Below, piece after piece: positions 29,050 to 37,821 of a stretch of DNA of 64,000 nucleotides. Numbering within the stretch: the first letter of the stretch is position 1; the number at the start of each line of letters is the position of its first letter. The notes beneath the pieces are model-generated. The model worked only from the letters and a program-made list of their open reading frames with translations, did no database searches and was not told where the DNA came from. The stretch is taken from NCBI RefSeq assembly GCF_009793335.1, contig NZ_WING01000001.1, positions 4,464,001 through 4,528,000 of the forward strand, written 5' to 3'. The position numbers were made by a program, and so were the translations under genes. The DNA comes from Actinomadura sp. J1-007. Lineage in GTDB: Bacteria > Actinomycetota > Actinomycetes > Streptosporangiales > Streptosporangiaceae.

Positions 29050-30249
29050 TCAGCGGCGCTCGTACGGGCGCAGCTCCTGCCGGGCGACGGTCCTGACGTG
29101 CACCTCGTCGGGGCCGTCGAAGATCCGCATGGCGCGCACCCACGCGTACATCGAGGCGAGCGGGGTGTCGTCGGAGACGCCCGCCCCGCCGTGCACCTGG
29201 ATGGCGCGGTCGAGCACCTCGTGGGTGATCCGCGGCACGACCACCTTGATCGCGGCGATCTCCGAGCGGGCGCCCTTGGCGCCGTGCTGGTCGATCAGCC
29301 AGGCGGTCTTGAGGGTCAGCAGCCGGGCCTGCTCGATCGCCATCCGCGACTCGGCGATCTGCTGGCGGACCACGCCCTGCTCGGCCAGCGGCCGACCGAA
29401 CGCGACGCGCGACGCGGCCCGTTCGCACATCAGCTCCAGCGCCCGCTCGGCCATCCCGAGCGCCCGCATGCAGTGGTGGATGCGGCCGGGCCCGAGCCGG
29501 GCCTGGGCGATCATGAACCCGTCGCCCTCCCCGGCGATCAGGTTGGCCGCCGGCACCCGGACGTCCTCGAAGAGGATCTCCGAGTGGCCGTGCTGGTCCT
29601 GGTAGCCGAAGACGGGCAGGTGCCGCAGCACCGTCACGCCGGGCGCGTCGCGGGGGACCAGGACCTGCGACTGCTGCCGGTGCGCGGGCCCGTCCGGGTC
29701 GGTCTTGCCCATCACGATGAAGATCTTGCAGCGCTCGTCGGCGGCGCCGGTGATGAACCACTTGCGGCCGTTGACCACGTACTCGTCGCCGTCCCGGACG
29801 ATCGAGGTGGTGATGTTGGTGGCGTCGGACGAGGCCACCTCCGGCTCGGTCATCGCGAACGCCGACCGGATCTCGCCGTTCAGCAGCGGCTCCAGCCAGG
29901 TCCGCTTCTGCTCCTCGGTGCCGAACATGTGCAGGACTTCCATGTTCCCGGTGTCGGGCGCCGCGCAGTTGACGGCCTCGGGCGCCAGGTCCGGCGAACG
30001 GCCCGTCAGCTCGGCGAGCGTCGCGTACTCCACGTTCGACAGCCCGGACAGGTCGGGGAGGAACAGGTTCCACAGGCCGCGCCGGCGGGCCTCGGCCTTG
30101 AGCTCCTCGACGACGGGCGGGAGGGCGTGCGGGTCGTTCGCGGCCCGCCAGGCGGCGTAGACCGGCTCGGCCGGGTACACGCGCTCGTCCATGAACTCCA
30201 GCAGTCTCCGCTGGTACTCCCGCGCTTTCGGGCTCGGTTCGAAGTCCAT
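29050..30249 (-). CDS. Acyl-CoA dehydrogenase family protein
   Basis: This 399-residue flavoprotein oxidises an acyl-CoA at the alpha-beta bond. ATG 30249 starts MDFEPSPKAREYQRRL, and an extended N-terminus upstream is not family-like. Motifs are the FAD/substrate region FAMTEPEVASSDATNI, the WFITGA strand, the VRVPAANLI segment and the C-terminal IQVHGGAGVSDDTPL, in which ACADs bind FAD. The N-terminal DERVYPAEP form is close to ACAD10/11-like and FadE-type dehydrogenases. The substrate is not readable. It is divergent from the HAD gene with a ~60-bp gap. Confidence 0.92.
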   Translation of the reverse strand: MDFEPSPKAREYQRRLLEFMDERVYPAEPVYAAWRAANDPHALPPVVEELKAEARRRGLWNLFLPDLSGLSNVEYATLAELTGRSPDLAPEAVNCAAPDTGNMEVLHMFGTEEQKRTWLEPLLNGEIRSAFAMTEPEVASSDATNITTSIVRDGDEYVVNGRKWFITGAADERCKIFIVMGKTDPDGPAHRQQSQVLVPRDAPGVTVLRHLPVFGYQDQHGHSEILFEDVRVPAANLIAGEGDGFMIAQARLGPGRIHHCMRALGMAERALELMCERAASRVAFGRPLAEQGVVRQQIAESRMAIEQARLLTLKTAWLIDQHGAKGARSEIAAIKVVVPRITHEVLDRAIQVHGGAGVSDDTPLASMYAWVRAMRIFDGPDEVHVRTVARQELRPYERR

Positions 30250-30309
30250 GCCGCCAGTCTGGCAGAACGCCGTTCGGTTGCGGTCGCCGGGATCGCCTAC
30301 CATCGGCCC

Positions 30310-30944
30310 GTGAGCGTCAAAGCTGTGATCACCGACTGGGGCGGCGTGCTGACCTCCCCGCTGAACGAGGCCGTCGCCGTCTGGCTGGCCGCCGACGGGA
30401 TCGACGCGGACCGCTACCGCACGGTCATGCGGGGTGGGTGAAGCGCTCGTACAGCGGCGGCGGCGTCAGCCCGATCCACGGCCTGGAGGACGGCACCCTC
30501 GAACCCGCCGAGTTCGAACGGCTCCTCGCCGCCGAGCTCGTCACCGTGGACGGCGGCCCGGTGCCCGCCGCCGGGCTGATCGACCGGATGTTCCACGCGT
30601 TCGCGCCCGTCCAGCCGATGTACGACGCGCTGCGCGCCGCCCGGTCCGCCGGGGCCCTCACCGCGCTGCTGTCGAACTCGTGGGGCAACCAGTACCCGCG
30701 CGACCTGTTCGCGGACCTGTTCGACCACGTCGTGATCTCCTGCGAGGTCGGGATGCGCAAGCCCGACGAGCGGATCTTCTGGCACGCCGTCGGGCTGCTC
30801 GGCCTCGCCCCCGAGGAGTGCGTCTTCATCGACGACATCGAGCACAACATCACCGCGGCCGAGGCCCTCGGCATGCGCGGGATCCTCCACCGCGACGCGG
30901 ACGCCACCGTCGCCGCCCTCCGCGACCTGAAGCTCCTGCCCTGA
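30310..30944 (+). pseudogene. HAD-family hydrolase, haloacid dehalogenase-like (frameshifted)
   Basis: The sequence starts VSVKAVITDWGGVLTSP, where Asp in TDWGG is the nucleophile; LLSNSWGNQYP is motif II and KPDERIFWHAV plus FIDDIEHNI are motifs III and IV. The frame breaks in the G run at 30431-30434: MRG then WVKRSYSGGGVSPIHGLEDG continues in the next frame if one G is added. Corrected size is ~212 codons. Phosphatase or dehalogenase activity cannot be told apart. The SNSWG motif resembles acyl-phosphatase or PhnX-like subfamilies only weakly. Confidence 0.78.
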
Positions 30945-31066
30945 CCGTCCGGTCACCCCCGCCCCCGTCCCTCCGCGCCGGGCGCCCCCGGCCCTGCCGT
31001 CCCTCCGCGGTACGGGCGAGCCGGGCCCCGGCGGTCCCGGCGGGTCTGGCAGACTGGCTCACCGTC

Positions 31067-31603
31067 ATGCGCGTCTACCTGCCGTCCACGCCCGCCGGGC
31101 TCGCCGCCGTCCTCGCCGCCCGCGAGGCCGGGCCCGCGCCGCTGCGCGCCTACGCCGTGACCCCGGCGCTGCGCGAGTGGTACGCCGGGGGCGACCTCGA
31201 AGAGCTGGAGTACGCGGCGATGACCGCCGCCGCCCGCGCCTCCCTCCGCCTGCTCGCGGCCGACCTCGCCGCACCGGGCGGGCCCGCGGCGGACGCCGGG
31301 CCGCGCCGGGTGGTGCTGGCCGCCGAGATGCCCGACGCCGCCGTCCGCTGGGCGTCCGGCGACGCCGCCGTCGGCGGCGACGGCGAGCGCGCGCTCGCCG
31401 AGGTCACCGAGCCCGTCCCGTGGAAGCGGATCGCGTCCGGCCACGTGGACGACGAGGCCGCCGCCGTCGACGTGCGGGCCGCCGCGCTGGCCCTCGCCGC
31501 CGCCGACGCGGGCGACGAGGACGCCCGGTTCACGGTGGACGGCGCGGAGGGCCACGAGCTGCTCTGGTACGCCACGCAGGAGCTCGCCGGCCTCGCCCTC
31601 TGA
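31067..31603 (+). CDS. DUF6912-like conserved protein
   Basis: This 178-residue acidic protein starts MRVYLPSTPAGLAAVLAAREAG. The conserved C-terminus reads GHELLWYATQELAGL, and AYAVTPALREWYAGGDLEELEY lies in the middle. This matches my memory of a conserved actinobacterial family (DUF6912) with no known function. It has no signal peptide and no membrane segment. It sits between the HAD gene and pruA on the same strand, and co-transcription with either is possible but unproven. Confidence 0.8.
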   Translation: MRVYLPSTPAGLAAVLAAREAGPAPLRAYAVTPALREWYAGGDLEELEYAAMTAAARASLRLLAADLAAPGGPAADAGPRRVVLAAEMPDAAVRWASGDAAVGGDGERALAEVTEPVPWKRIASGHVDDEAAAVDVRAAALALAAADAGDEDARFTVDGAEGHELLWYATQELAGLAL

Positions 31604-31695
31604 CCCCGTCCACGCATCGGAAGCGGACGGCGGGGTAGATCTCCGGCACCGTGTCAACGACGGTCGACGAGGTCGGATCCGAGGGAGCGAGCACT

Positions 31696-33327
31696 ATGGA
31701 CGCCGTCACCACCGTGCCGGTTCCGGTGAACGAGGCGGTGAGGACGTACGCCCCGGGCAGCGGCGAGCGGACCGCGCTCGAAGCGAGGATCAAGGAGCTC
31801 GGCGGGGCCGAGACCGAGCTGACCATGACGATCGGCGGCGAGCGGCGGCTCGGCGGCGGCGACCCGGTCGAGGTGGTGGAGCCGCACAACCACGGCCACG
31901 TGCTCGGCCGGATGGGCGAGGCCACCGCCGCCGACGTCCGCGACGCGATCGGGGCCGCCCGCGCGGCGGCCCCGGCCTGGCGCGCGATGCCGTTCGACGA
32001 CCGGGCCGCGATCTTCCTCAGGGCCGCCGACCTGCTGGCGGGGCCGTGGCGCTCCACGCTGAACGCCGCGACCATGCTCGGCCAGTCCAAGTCGGTGCAG
32101 CAGGCGGAGATCGACTCGGCCTGCGAGCTGATCGACTTCTGGCGCTTCAACGTGGACTACGCCCGCACCCTGTACGCCCAGCAGCCGAACTCCTCGCCCG
32201 GCGTCTGGAACCGGATGGAGTACCGGCCGCTCGAAGGGTTCGTGCTGGCGATCACGCCGTTCAACTTCAGCGCGATCGCGGGGAACCTGCCGACCGCCCC
32301 GGCGCTGCTGGGCAACGTGGTCGTCTGGAAGCCGTCGCCGACGCAGCAGCTCGCCGCGCACCACACGCTGCGGCTGCTGGAGGCCGCGGGCCTGCCGCCC
32401 GGCGTGATCAACCTGGTCACCGGGAGCGGCGCGGCCGTGTCGCAGGCCGCGCTGACCTCGCCCGAGCTCGCCGGGATCCACTTCACCGGCTCGGCCCGCA
32501 CGTTCCAGCACCTGTGGCGGACGGTCGGCGAGAACCTCTCCGGCTACCGCGGCTACCCGCGGATCGTGGGCGAGACCGGCGGCAAGGACTTCGTCGTCGC
32601 GCACCCGTCCGCCGACCCGGCCGTGCTGAAGACCGTCCTCATCCGCGGCGCGTTCGAGTACCAGGGCCAGAAGTGCTCGGCCGCGTCCCGCGCCTACATC
32701 CCGCGCTCGGTCTGGGACCGGATCCGCGACGACCTCTGCGACGAGGTCGAGGCCCTCACCATGGGCGACGTCGCGGCCGACCTGTCGGCGTTCATGGGCG
32801 CGCTGATCGACGGCCGGGCGTACGCCAAGAACAAGGCCGCGATCGAACGGGCCGGGGCGCTCGACTCGATCCGGATCCTCGCCGGGGGCGGCACCGACGA
32901 CGAGCGGGGCTGGTTCGTGCGGCCGACCGTGCTGGAGTCGTCCGACCCCGAGGACGAGATCTTCACGACCGAGTACTTCGGCCCGATCCTCGGCGTGCTG
33001 GTCTACGACGACGCCGACTACGACGCGATGCTCGCCCAGATGGAGGGCGCCGCGCCGTACGGCCTGACCGGCGCGGTCGTGGCCCGGGACCGGGCCGCGA
33101 TCGCCGAGGCGGCGGACCGGCTGCGGTTCGCGGCGGGCAACTTCTACGTCAACGACAAGCCGACCGGGGCCGTGGTCGGCCAGCAGCCGTTCGGCGGGGC
33201 CCGCGCGTCCGGGACGAACGACAAGGCCGGGTCGATCTTCAACCTGACCCGCTGGGTGAACGTCCGGTCGATGAAGGAGACGTTCGTCCCGGCGACCGAC
33301 TACCGCTACCCGCACATGGGCGGCTGA
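31696..33327 (+). CDS. pruA: 1-pyrroline-5-carboxylate dehydrogenase
   Basis: This 543-residue aldehyde dehydrogenase of the P5CDH type oxidises glutamate-gamma-semialdehyde to glutamate in proline and arginine breakdown. Catalytic Glu293 lies in GETGGKD and catalytic Cys327 in YQGQKCSAASR; the NAD-binding ITPFNFSAIAGNL and substrate signature QQPFGGARASGTN are clear. ATG 31696 was chosen because GAGGGAG lies 8 nt upstream. There is no proline dehydrogenase (PutB) nearby in the window, so it is a single-domain enzyme rather than PutA. Confidence 0.95.
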   Translation: MDAVTTVPVPVNEAVRTYAPGSGERTALEARIKELGGAETELTMTIGGERRLGGGDPVEVVEPHNHGHVLGRMGEATAADVRDAIGAARAAAPAWRAMPFDDRAAIFLRAADLLAGPWRSTLNAATMLGQSKSVQQAEIDSACELIDFWRFNVDYARTLYAQQPNSSPGVWNRMEYRPLEGFVLAITPFNFSAIAGNLPTAPALLGNVVVWKPSPTQQLAAHHTLRLLEAAGLPPGVINLVTGSGAAVSQAALTSPELAGIHFTGSARTFQHLWRTVGENLSGYRGYPRIVGETGGKDFVVAHPSADPAVLKTVLIRGAFEYQGQKCSAASRAYIPRSVWDRIRDDLCDEVEALTMGDVAADLSAFMGALIDGRAYAKNKAAIERAGALDSIRILAGGGTDDERGWFVRPTVLESSDPEDEIFTTEYFGPILGVLVYDDADYDAMLAQMEGAAPYGLTGAVVARDRAAIAEAADRLRFAAGNFYVNDKPTGAVVGQQPFGGARASGTNDKAGSIFNLTRWVNVRSMKETFVPATDYRYPHMGG

Positions 33328-33353
33328 CCGGCGGCGAACCTCGCATAACCTTA

Positions 33354-33393
33354 TTGACCAGGCAAAACAGGCAAAACAGGCAAAGCTGGTCAA
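33354..33393. repeat. 10-bp direct repeats inside an inverted repeat
   Basis: TTGACCAG (33354-33361) and its complement CTGGTCAA (33386-33393) bracket three repeats of GGCAAAACA type. The structure lies just after pruA and before a secreted-protein gene, and may be a hairpin or regulator site. Confidence 0.7.
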
Positions 33394-33409
33394 TCGGGGG
33401 AGCAGGGGT

Positions 33410-34003
33410 TTGCGTCCGGCAGGGATCGCCGGCGGCGTCGCCGTCGTGCTCGCCGTCGCCGTGGTGGCGGCCGTCACGGTGTTCGGCGACGGCGGGCCGG
33501 GCGCCGGGTCGCGGCCGGTCAACGCCGCGCACGCCGCGTCCGGGCTGCGGCTGGACGCCGACGCGGCCGTCCTCCCGGTCGGGACGGCGGCGCTCGTGCC
33601 CGGCGGCGCGTACGAGTACACCTTCCGGGTCCGCAACACCGGGCGCCGCCCCGTCCGGTCGCTGATCGCGCGCAGCGAGCAGGTGACCGGCCCGCGCGCC
33701 GGGAAGGGCCTGCGGGTCGTGGCGATCAGCGACCCGTCGTGCCGCGCCGGCGACCGCGTGGACTGCCACTTCCCGGTCCTGCGGCCGGGCGACTCCCGCA
33801 CCGTCCGGGTGCGGGTCCGCGCGGCCGCCGCCCGCCGCGCCGGGGACGAGCTGGCCATCCGCACCTACCTCGCGACGTACGCGCCCATCGCCCGCGGCCA
33901 GGTCACCTACGACGTGCTGGGCGAGGCGAGGACGACCCGCGACACGTTCGGGGACGCCCCGTCCGCGACCCCCGCGCCGCGGGGCCCGCGCGGGAGCGCC
34001 TGA
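33410..34003 (+). CDS. Secreted protein with DUF11-like domain
   Basis: This 197-residue protein starts at TTG 33410 after GGGGAGCAGGGG. It has a basic-then-hydrophobic signal segment (residues ~8-26, GVAVVLAVAVVAAVTV) and a domain with the pattern of bacterial conserved repeat/DUF11 beta-sandwiches (AYEYTFRVRNTGRRPV ... CRAGDRVDCHFPVLRPGDSRTVRVRVRA). It ends in a Pro/Ala-rich tail. A single disulfide between the two Cys is possible. Function is unknown; it may be a cell-surface adhesion or packing module. Confidence 0.7.
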   Translation: MRPAGIAGGVAVVLAVAVVAAVTVFGDGGPGAGSRPVNAAHAASGLRLDADAAVLPVGTAALVPGGAYEYTFRVRNTGRRPVRSLIARSEQVTGPRAGKGLRVVAISDPSCRAGDRVDCHFPVLRPGDSRTVRVRVRAAAARRAGDELAIRTYLATYAPIARGQVTYDVLGEARTTRDTFGDAPSATPAPRGPRGSA

Positions 34004-34122
34004 CCGCCCGGCGCCCGGTTGCGGAAGCGCCCGGCAGGGCCGACCATGAAGGCGCCCGCGCCGCCTGTGGCGGGGGCGGGGCCGCCCCGCCGGGACGGCC
34101 CGGGACGCTGCATGGGAACGGG

Positions 34123-34832
34123 ATGTCGACGCTGAACCGCCTGGTGCTCTGGAACATCGACCACACCCTGGTGGACGTCGGGCGCGTCACCCGGGACGCC
34201 TACGCCGAGGCGTTCAAGCGCACGACCGGCCGCGGGCTCGTCCGGCTCGCGCCGACCGCGGGCCGCACCGAGTCCGAGATCATCTTCGAGACGCTGGCGT
34301 TCAACGACATCGTCACCACCGACGACCACCTGCCCGCGTTCATGGCCGCGCTCGCCGACGCGTTCGCGGCCCGCCGCGCCGACCTGGAGAAGCACGGCCG
34401 CGTGCTCGCCGGGGCCCGCGAGGCGCTGGCCGCCCTCGCCCGCGTCCCGGGCGTCGTGCAGTCGGTGCTGACCGGCTCGGTCCGGCCGAACGCCACGCTC
34501 AAGCTCACCGCGCTCGGCCTCGCCGACCACCTCGACCTCGACAGCGGCGGCTACGAGACCGGCGTCTACAGCAAGGCCGCGCTGCTGGAGATCGCCCGCG
34601 CCCGCGCGGCCGAACGGCACGGCGCGCCGTTCCCGAGTCGGCCACGGTCTACATCGCCGACTCGCCGCGCGACGTCCAGGCCGCGCACATCGCCGGGTCG
34701 CCGATCGTCGCGGTCGCCACCGGCAGCGCCACCGAGGCCGAGCTGCGCGCCGCGGGCGCCGACACCGTCCTCGCGACCCTCCAGGACACCACGGCGGTGG
34801 TCGAGGCGGCGGCCTCCCTGACCCGCCTCTGA
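34123..34832 (+). pseudogene. HAD-family phosphatase, MSMEG-type (frameshifted)
   Basis: The product begins MSTLNRLVLWNIDHTLVDVG, where N-I-D-H-T-L takes the place of DxDxT (first Asp replaced by Asn). It continues with a cap domain and SVLTGSVRPNATLKL. The frame breaks at the C run near 34632-34634: HGAPF then ESATVYIADSPRDVQAAHIAGS in the next frame, restored by adding one C. The late motif IADSPRDVQAA matches HAD motif IV. Corrected length is 237 codons. The replaced nucleophile deserves checking, since the first Asp is normally essential. Confidence 0.75.
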
Positions 34833-34954
34833 CGGACCCGGCCCCCGGACGCCGCGCCGGTCCACACGCGGCCGGGCGGGGTGGTTGCGTTCGCGGGGGT
34901 GCGCGCTCGATGCTGGGGGCGCCGCGCTCGGGGCGCGGCAGGAGGGGAGTGCAC

Positions 34955-36917
34955 ATGTCCCGTGACCACCGGGTCTCCGAGGGCGCGCCGCTGTGGACGC
35001 CGCCGGAGGACGTCGTCGCCAACGCGCGGGTCACCCACTTCACGCACTGGCTGTGGGACCGGGGCGTGCTGACCGAGTCGTACGACGAGCTGTGGCGATG
35101 GTCGGTCACCGAGATCGACGCGTTCTGGGACGCGATCTGGGAGTACTTCGAGGTCGTCGGCCACCGCGGCGACGGGCCCGTCCGGACGGGCGGCCCGCTC
35201 CCGGTCGACGGGCTGCGCTGGTTCCCCGGCGCGACGCTCAACTACGCCGCCAACGCGCTGCGCCGCGCGGGCACCGCGCCCGACGACGTCGCGATCGTGT
35301 TCCGCTCCGAGGCGGGCGGCCACCGCAGGCTGTCGTACCGCGAGCTGTCGCTGCACGTGGCGGAGGTCCGCGCGGGCCTCGCGAACCTCGGCGTCGGGCC
35401 CGGCGACCGCGTCGCCGCGTACGTGCCCAACATCCCGAGGCGCTCGTCTGCTTCCTGGCGACCGCGTCCCTCGGGGCGGTCTGGTCGTCGTGCTCGCCCG
35501 ACTTCGGGTCCTCCGCGGTGATCGACCGGTTCGCTCAGATCGAGCCGACCGTGCTGGTCGCGGTGGACGGCTACGCCTACAACCGCAAGCTGTTCGACCG
35601 GACCGCGACGGTCGCCGAGATCGAGGCGGCGCTGCCCTCGCTGAACGCCACGGTGCTGATCCCCTACCTCGACCCCGCCGCGTCCCCCGAGGGCGCCGGG
35701 CTCCGGCGCGGCGTCGCGTACGCCGACCTCCCCGTCGAGGGCGCCGAGCCCGCGTTCGAGGAGGTGCCGTTCGAGCACCCGCTGTGGGTCGTCTACTCGT
35801 CCGGGACGACCGGGCTGCCGAAGCCGATCGTGCACGGCCACGGCGGCGTCGTCCTCGAACACCTGAAGGCCGTCTCGTTCCAGCAGGACATCGGTCCCGG
35901 CGACGTGTTCTGCTGGTACACCACGACCGGCTGGATGATGTGGAACTACCTCGTCGGCGGCCTGCTCACCGGATGCACGGTGCTGATGTACGACGGCGCG
36001 CCCCTCGACCTGTGGAAGCTCGCCGCCGACGCGGGCGCGACGTACCTCGGCGTCGGCGCCCCCTACATCACCGCGTCGATGAAGGAGGGCCGCCGCCCCG
36101 GCGAGGAGTTCGACCTGTCCGCGCTGCGCGGCGTCGGATCGACCGGCTCGCCCCTGCCCCCGAGGGCTACGAGTGGGTGTACGACGCGGTCGGCCGCGAC
36201 CTGCTGCTCGGCTCCCTGTCCGGCGGGACGGACCTGTGCACCGGGTTCCTCGGGCCGACCCCGCTGCTCCCGCTGCACGCGGGCGTCATCCAGGCCCGCG
36301 GGCTCGGCGCCAAGGTCGAGGCGTACGGCGAGGACGGCGAGCCCCTCGTGGACGAGGTCGGCGAGCTGGTCATCACCGAGCCGATGCCGTCGATGCCCGT
36401 CTCGTTCTGGAACGACCCCGACGGCGCCCGCTACCGCGAGTCGTACTTCGCGACCTACCCCGGCGTGTGGCGGCACGGCGACTGGATCAAGATCCGCCCG
36501 GACGGCGGCTGCGTCATCTACGGCCGGTCCGACTCGACCCTCAACCGCGGCGGCGTCCGCATGGGCACCTCCGACTTCTACCGCGTCGTCGAGGGCTTCC
36601 CCGAGATCGCCGACAGCCTGGTGATCGACACCGGGCGGCTCGGCAGCGAGGGCCGCCTGATCCTGTACGTCCAGACCGTGCCGGGCGCCGAACTGGACGA
36701 CGACCTCGCCGGACGCCTCAAGAGCGCGCTGCGCTCGGCCCTGTCGCCGCGGCACGTTCCCGACGAGATCCACGGCGTCCCCGGCATCCCGCGCACGCTG
36801 TCGGGCAAGAAGCTGGAGATCCCGGTCCGCAAGATCCTCCTCGGCACCCCCGTCGACGAGGCCGCCAACCGCGACACCCTCGCCAACCCCGAGGTGCTCA
36901 AGCACTTTGTTGATTGA
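34955..36917 (+). pseudogene. Acetoacetyl-CoA synthetase (two frameshifts)
   Basis: The product matches acetoacetate-CoA ligase: ACS-type N-terminus (FTHWLWDRGVLTESYDELWRW), ATP-binding VVYSSGTTGLPKPIVHGHGG, TGWMMWNYLVGGLL, the late KIRPDGGCVIYGRSDSTLNRG and a C-terminal lysine segment (RTLSGKKLEIPV). Two breaks occur in C runs: at 35434-35436 (PNIP then EALVCFLATASLGAV) and at 36157-36161 (GSPLP then EGYEWVYDAVGRD). With one C added at each the gene is ~654 codons, normal length. The start follows GGAGGGGAG. The enzyme makes acetoacetyl-CoA from acetoacetate. Confidence 0.9.
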
Positions 36918-36967
36918 GCCCCGGCCCAGCCCGCTCGCCTGGCGGCTCGCGTCGTGACCGTGTCTTT

Positions 36968-37050
36968 GCGAGTGCTGCATCGCTTCGCGATCTGTCCGGG
37001 GGGAAGCTCGCCTTCGGCTTCGCTTCCCCCCGGACAGTTAACGCACTCGC
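36968..37050 (+). terminator. Long nested hairpin after acetoacetyl-CoA synthetase
   Basis: A perfect 16-bp stem (36992-37007 with 37022-37037, CTGTCCGGGGGGAAGC) is enclosed by an 8-bp outer stem GCGAGTGC/GCACTCGC (36968-36975, 37043-37050). It probably terminates transcription, but it may be a REP-like element. Confidence 0.7.
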
Positions 37051-37140
37051 GCGGTGGCTGGGGTCGCTTCGGGGCTGTGCACGCTGGCGGGGCGGTGCGG
37101 CTTACCGTCCGTGCGTCGGCCGCTGTGGGGGGAGGTCGGG

Positions 37141-37743
37141 TCAGGGGCGGTTGCGGGTGGCGGCGTAGGCGAGGATGTCGCGGCGGCGGTAGAGGCGGCG
37201 GACGCGGCCGCCGCCGAGGGGCTCCTCGCGGGCCGGTTCGGGCCAGCCCGCGGGCGGGCGCTTCGGGTAGACGGTGACGCTCGTCTGCGCCAGCCCGAGG
37301 ATGCGGGCGGCGTCGGCGAGCGTGACGAGGTCGTCGGGGTCGCCGTCCGCCCGGCGCTCGGCGAGCGCGGCGTACCAGGCGTCCCACTCGGCGGCGTCCC
37401 AGTACAGGGCCTTGCCCGCCTGGTGCGCGACCTCCGGATGGCCGTTGGCGTCCCGGTCCGCCCACAACCGCTTGAGGCGGTGGCGGCTCAGGCCGTGCCG
37501 GGCGGCGAGCGCGTCGCGGTCGGCCAGCCCCGGCGGGACCTTCGGCGCCGAACGGCGCGCGGCGTACCAGCGGTCCCATTCCCCGGCGTCCCAGACCAGC
37601 TTGCCGCCGAGCGTTCCGGCCGGTTCCGGATGGCCGTTGGCGGCCCGTTCCCGGTACCACTTCTCCAGCGTGCTGAGGCCGAGCCCGTAGGCGTCCATCA
37701 GCTCGGCCCGGGTGCGGACGAGGCGTCCGTCGAGCGTGGTCAT
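37141..37743 (-). CDS. Triple HTH (AlpA/excisionase-like) DNA-binding protein
   Basis: This 200-residue basic protein is built from three related modules. Module 1 is residues ~11-64 (AELMDAYGLGLSTLEKWYRE...GKLVWDAGEWDRWYAAR). Module 2 is ~73-132 (ALAARHGLSRHRLKRLWADR...GKALYWDAAEWDAWYAAL). Module 3 is ~142-199 (TLADAARILGLAQTSVTVYP...RRLYRRRDILAYAA). Each pairs a MerR/AlpA-type helix-turn-helix with the beta-wing KxxWDxxEWD. No enzyme domain is visible. It may be a nucleoid-associated or regulatory protein; no phage genes are near. I do not recognise a named family. Confidence 0.7.
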   Translation of the reverse strand: MTTLDGRLVRTRAELMDAYGLGLSTLEKWYRERAANGHPEPAGTLGGKLVWDAGEWDRWYAARRSAPKVPPGLADRDALAARHGLSRHRLKRLWADRDANGHPEVAHQAGKALYWDAAEWDAWYAALAERRADGDPDDLVTLADAARILGLAQTSVTVYPKRPPAGWPEPAREEPLGGGRVRRLYRRRDILAYAATRNRP

Positions 37744-37778
37744 CCCGCCATTGTCGCCGACGGCCGGCGTTCGCGGAG

Positions 37779-37814
37779 GGGCCGCGCCGCCCGTCCGGAC
37801 GGACGGCGCGGCCC
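37779..37814 (-). terminator. Terminator of the NlpC/P60 gene
   Basis: GGGCCGCGCCG pairs with CGGCGCGGCCC, and an inner CCGTCC/GGACGG palindrome extends the stem. It lies just downstream of the minus-strand NlpC/P60 stop. Confidence 0.6.
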
Positions 37815-37821
37815 GCGCCCC

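Noticed and set aside
18751..36161. Programmed ribosomal frameshifting as the cause of the breaks
   Set aside because: Sites are not slippery heptamers with downstream structure, they occur in unrelated genes, and all require adding one base.
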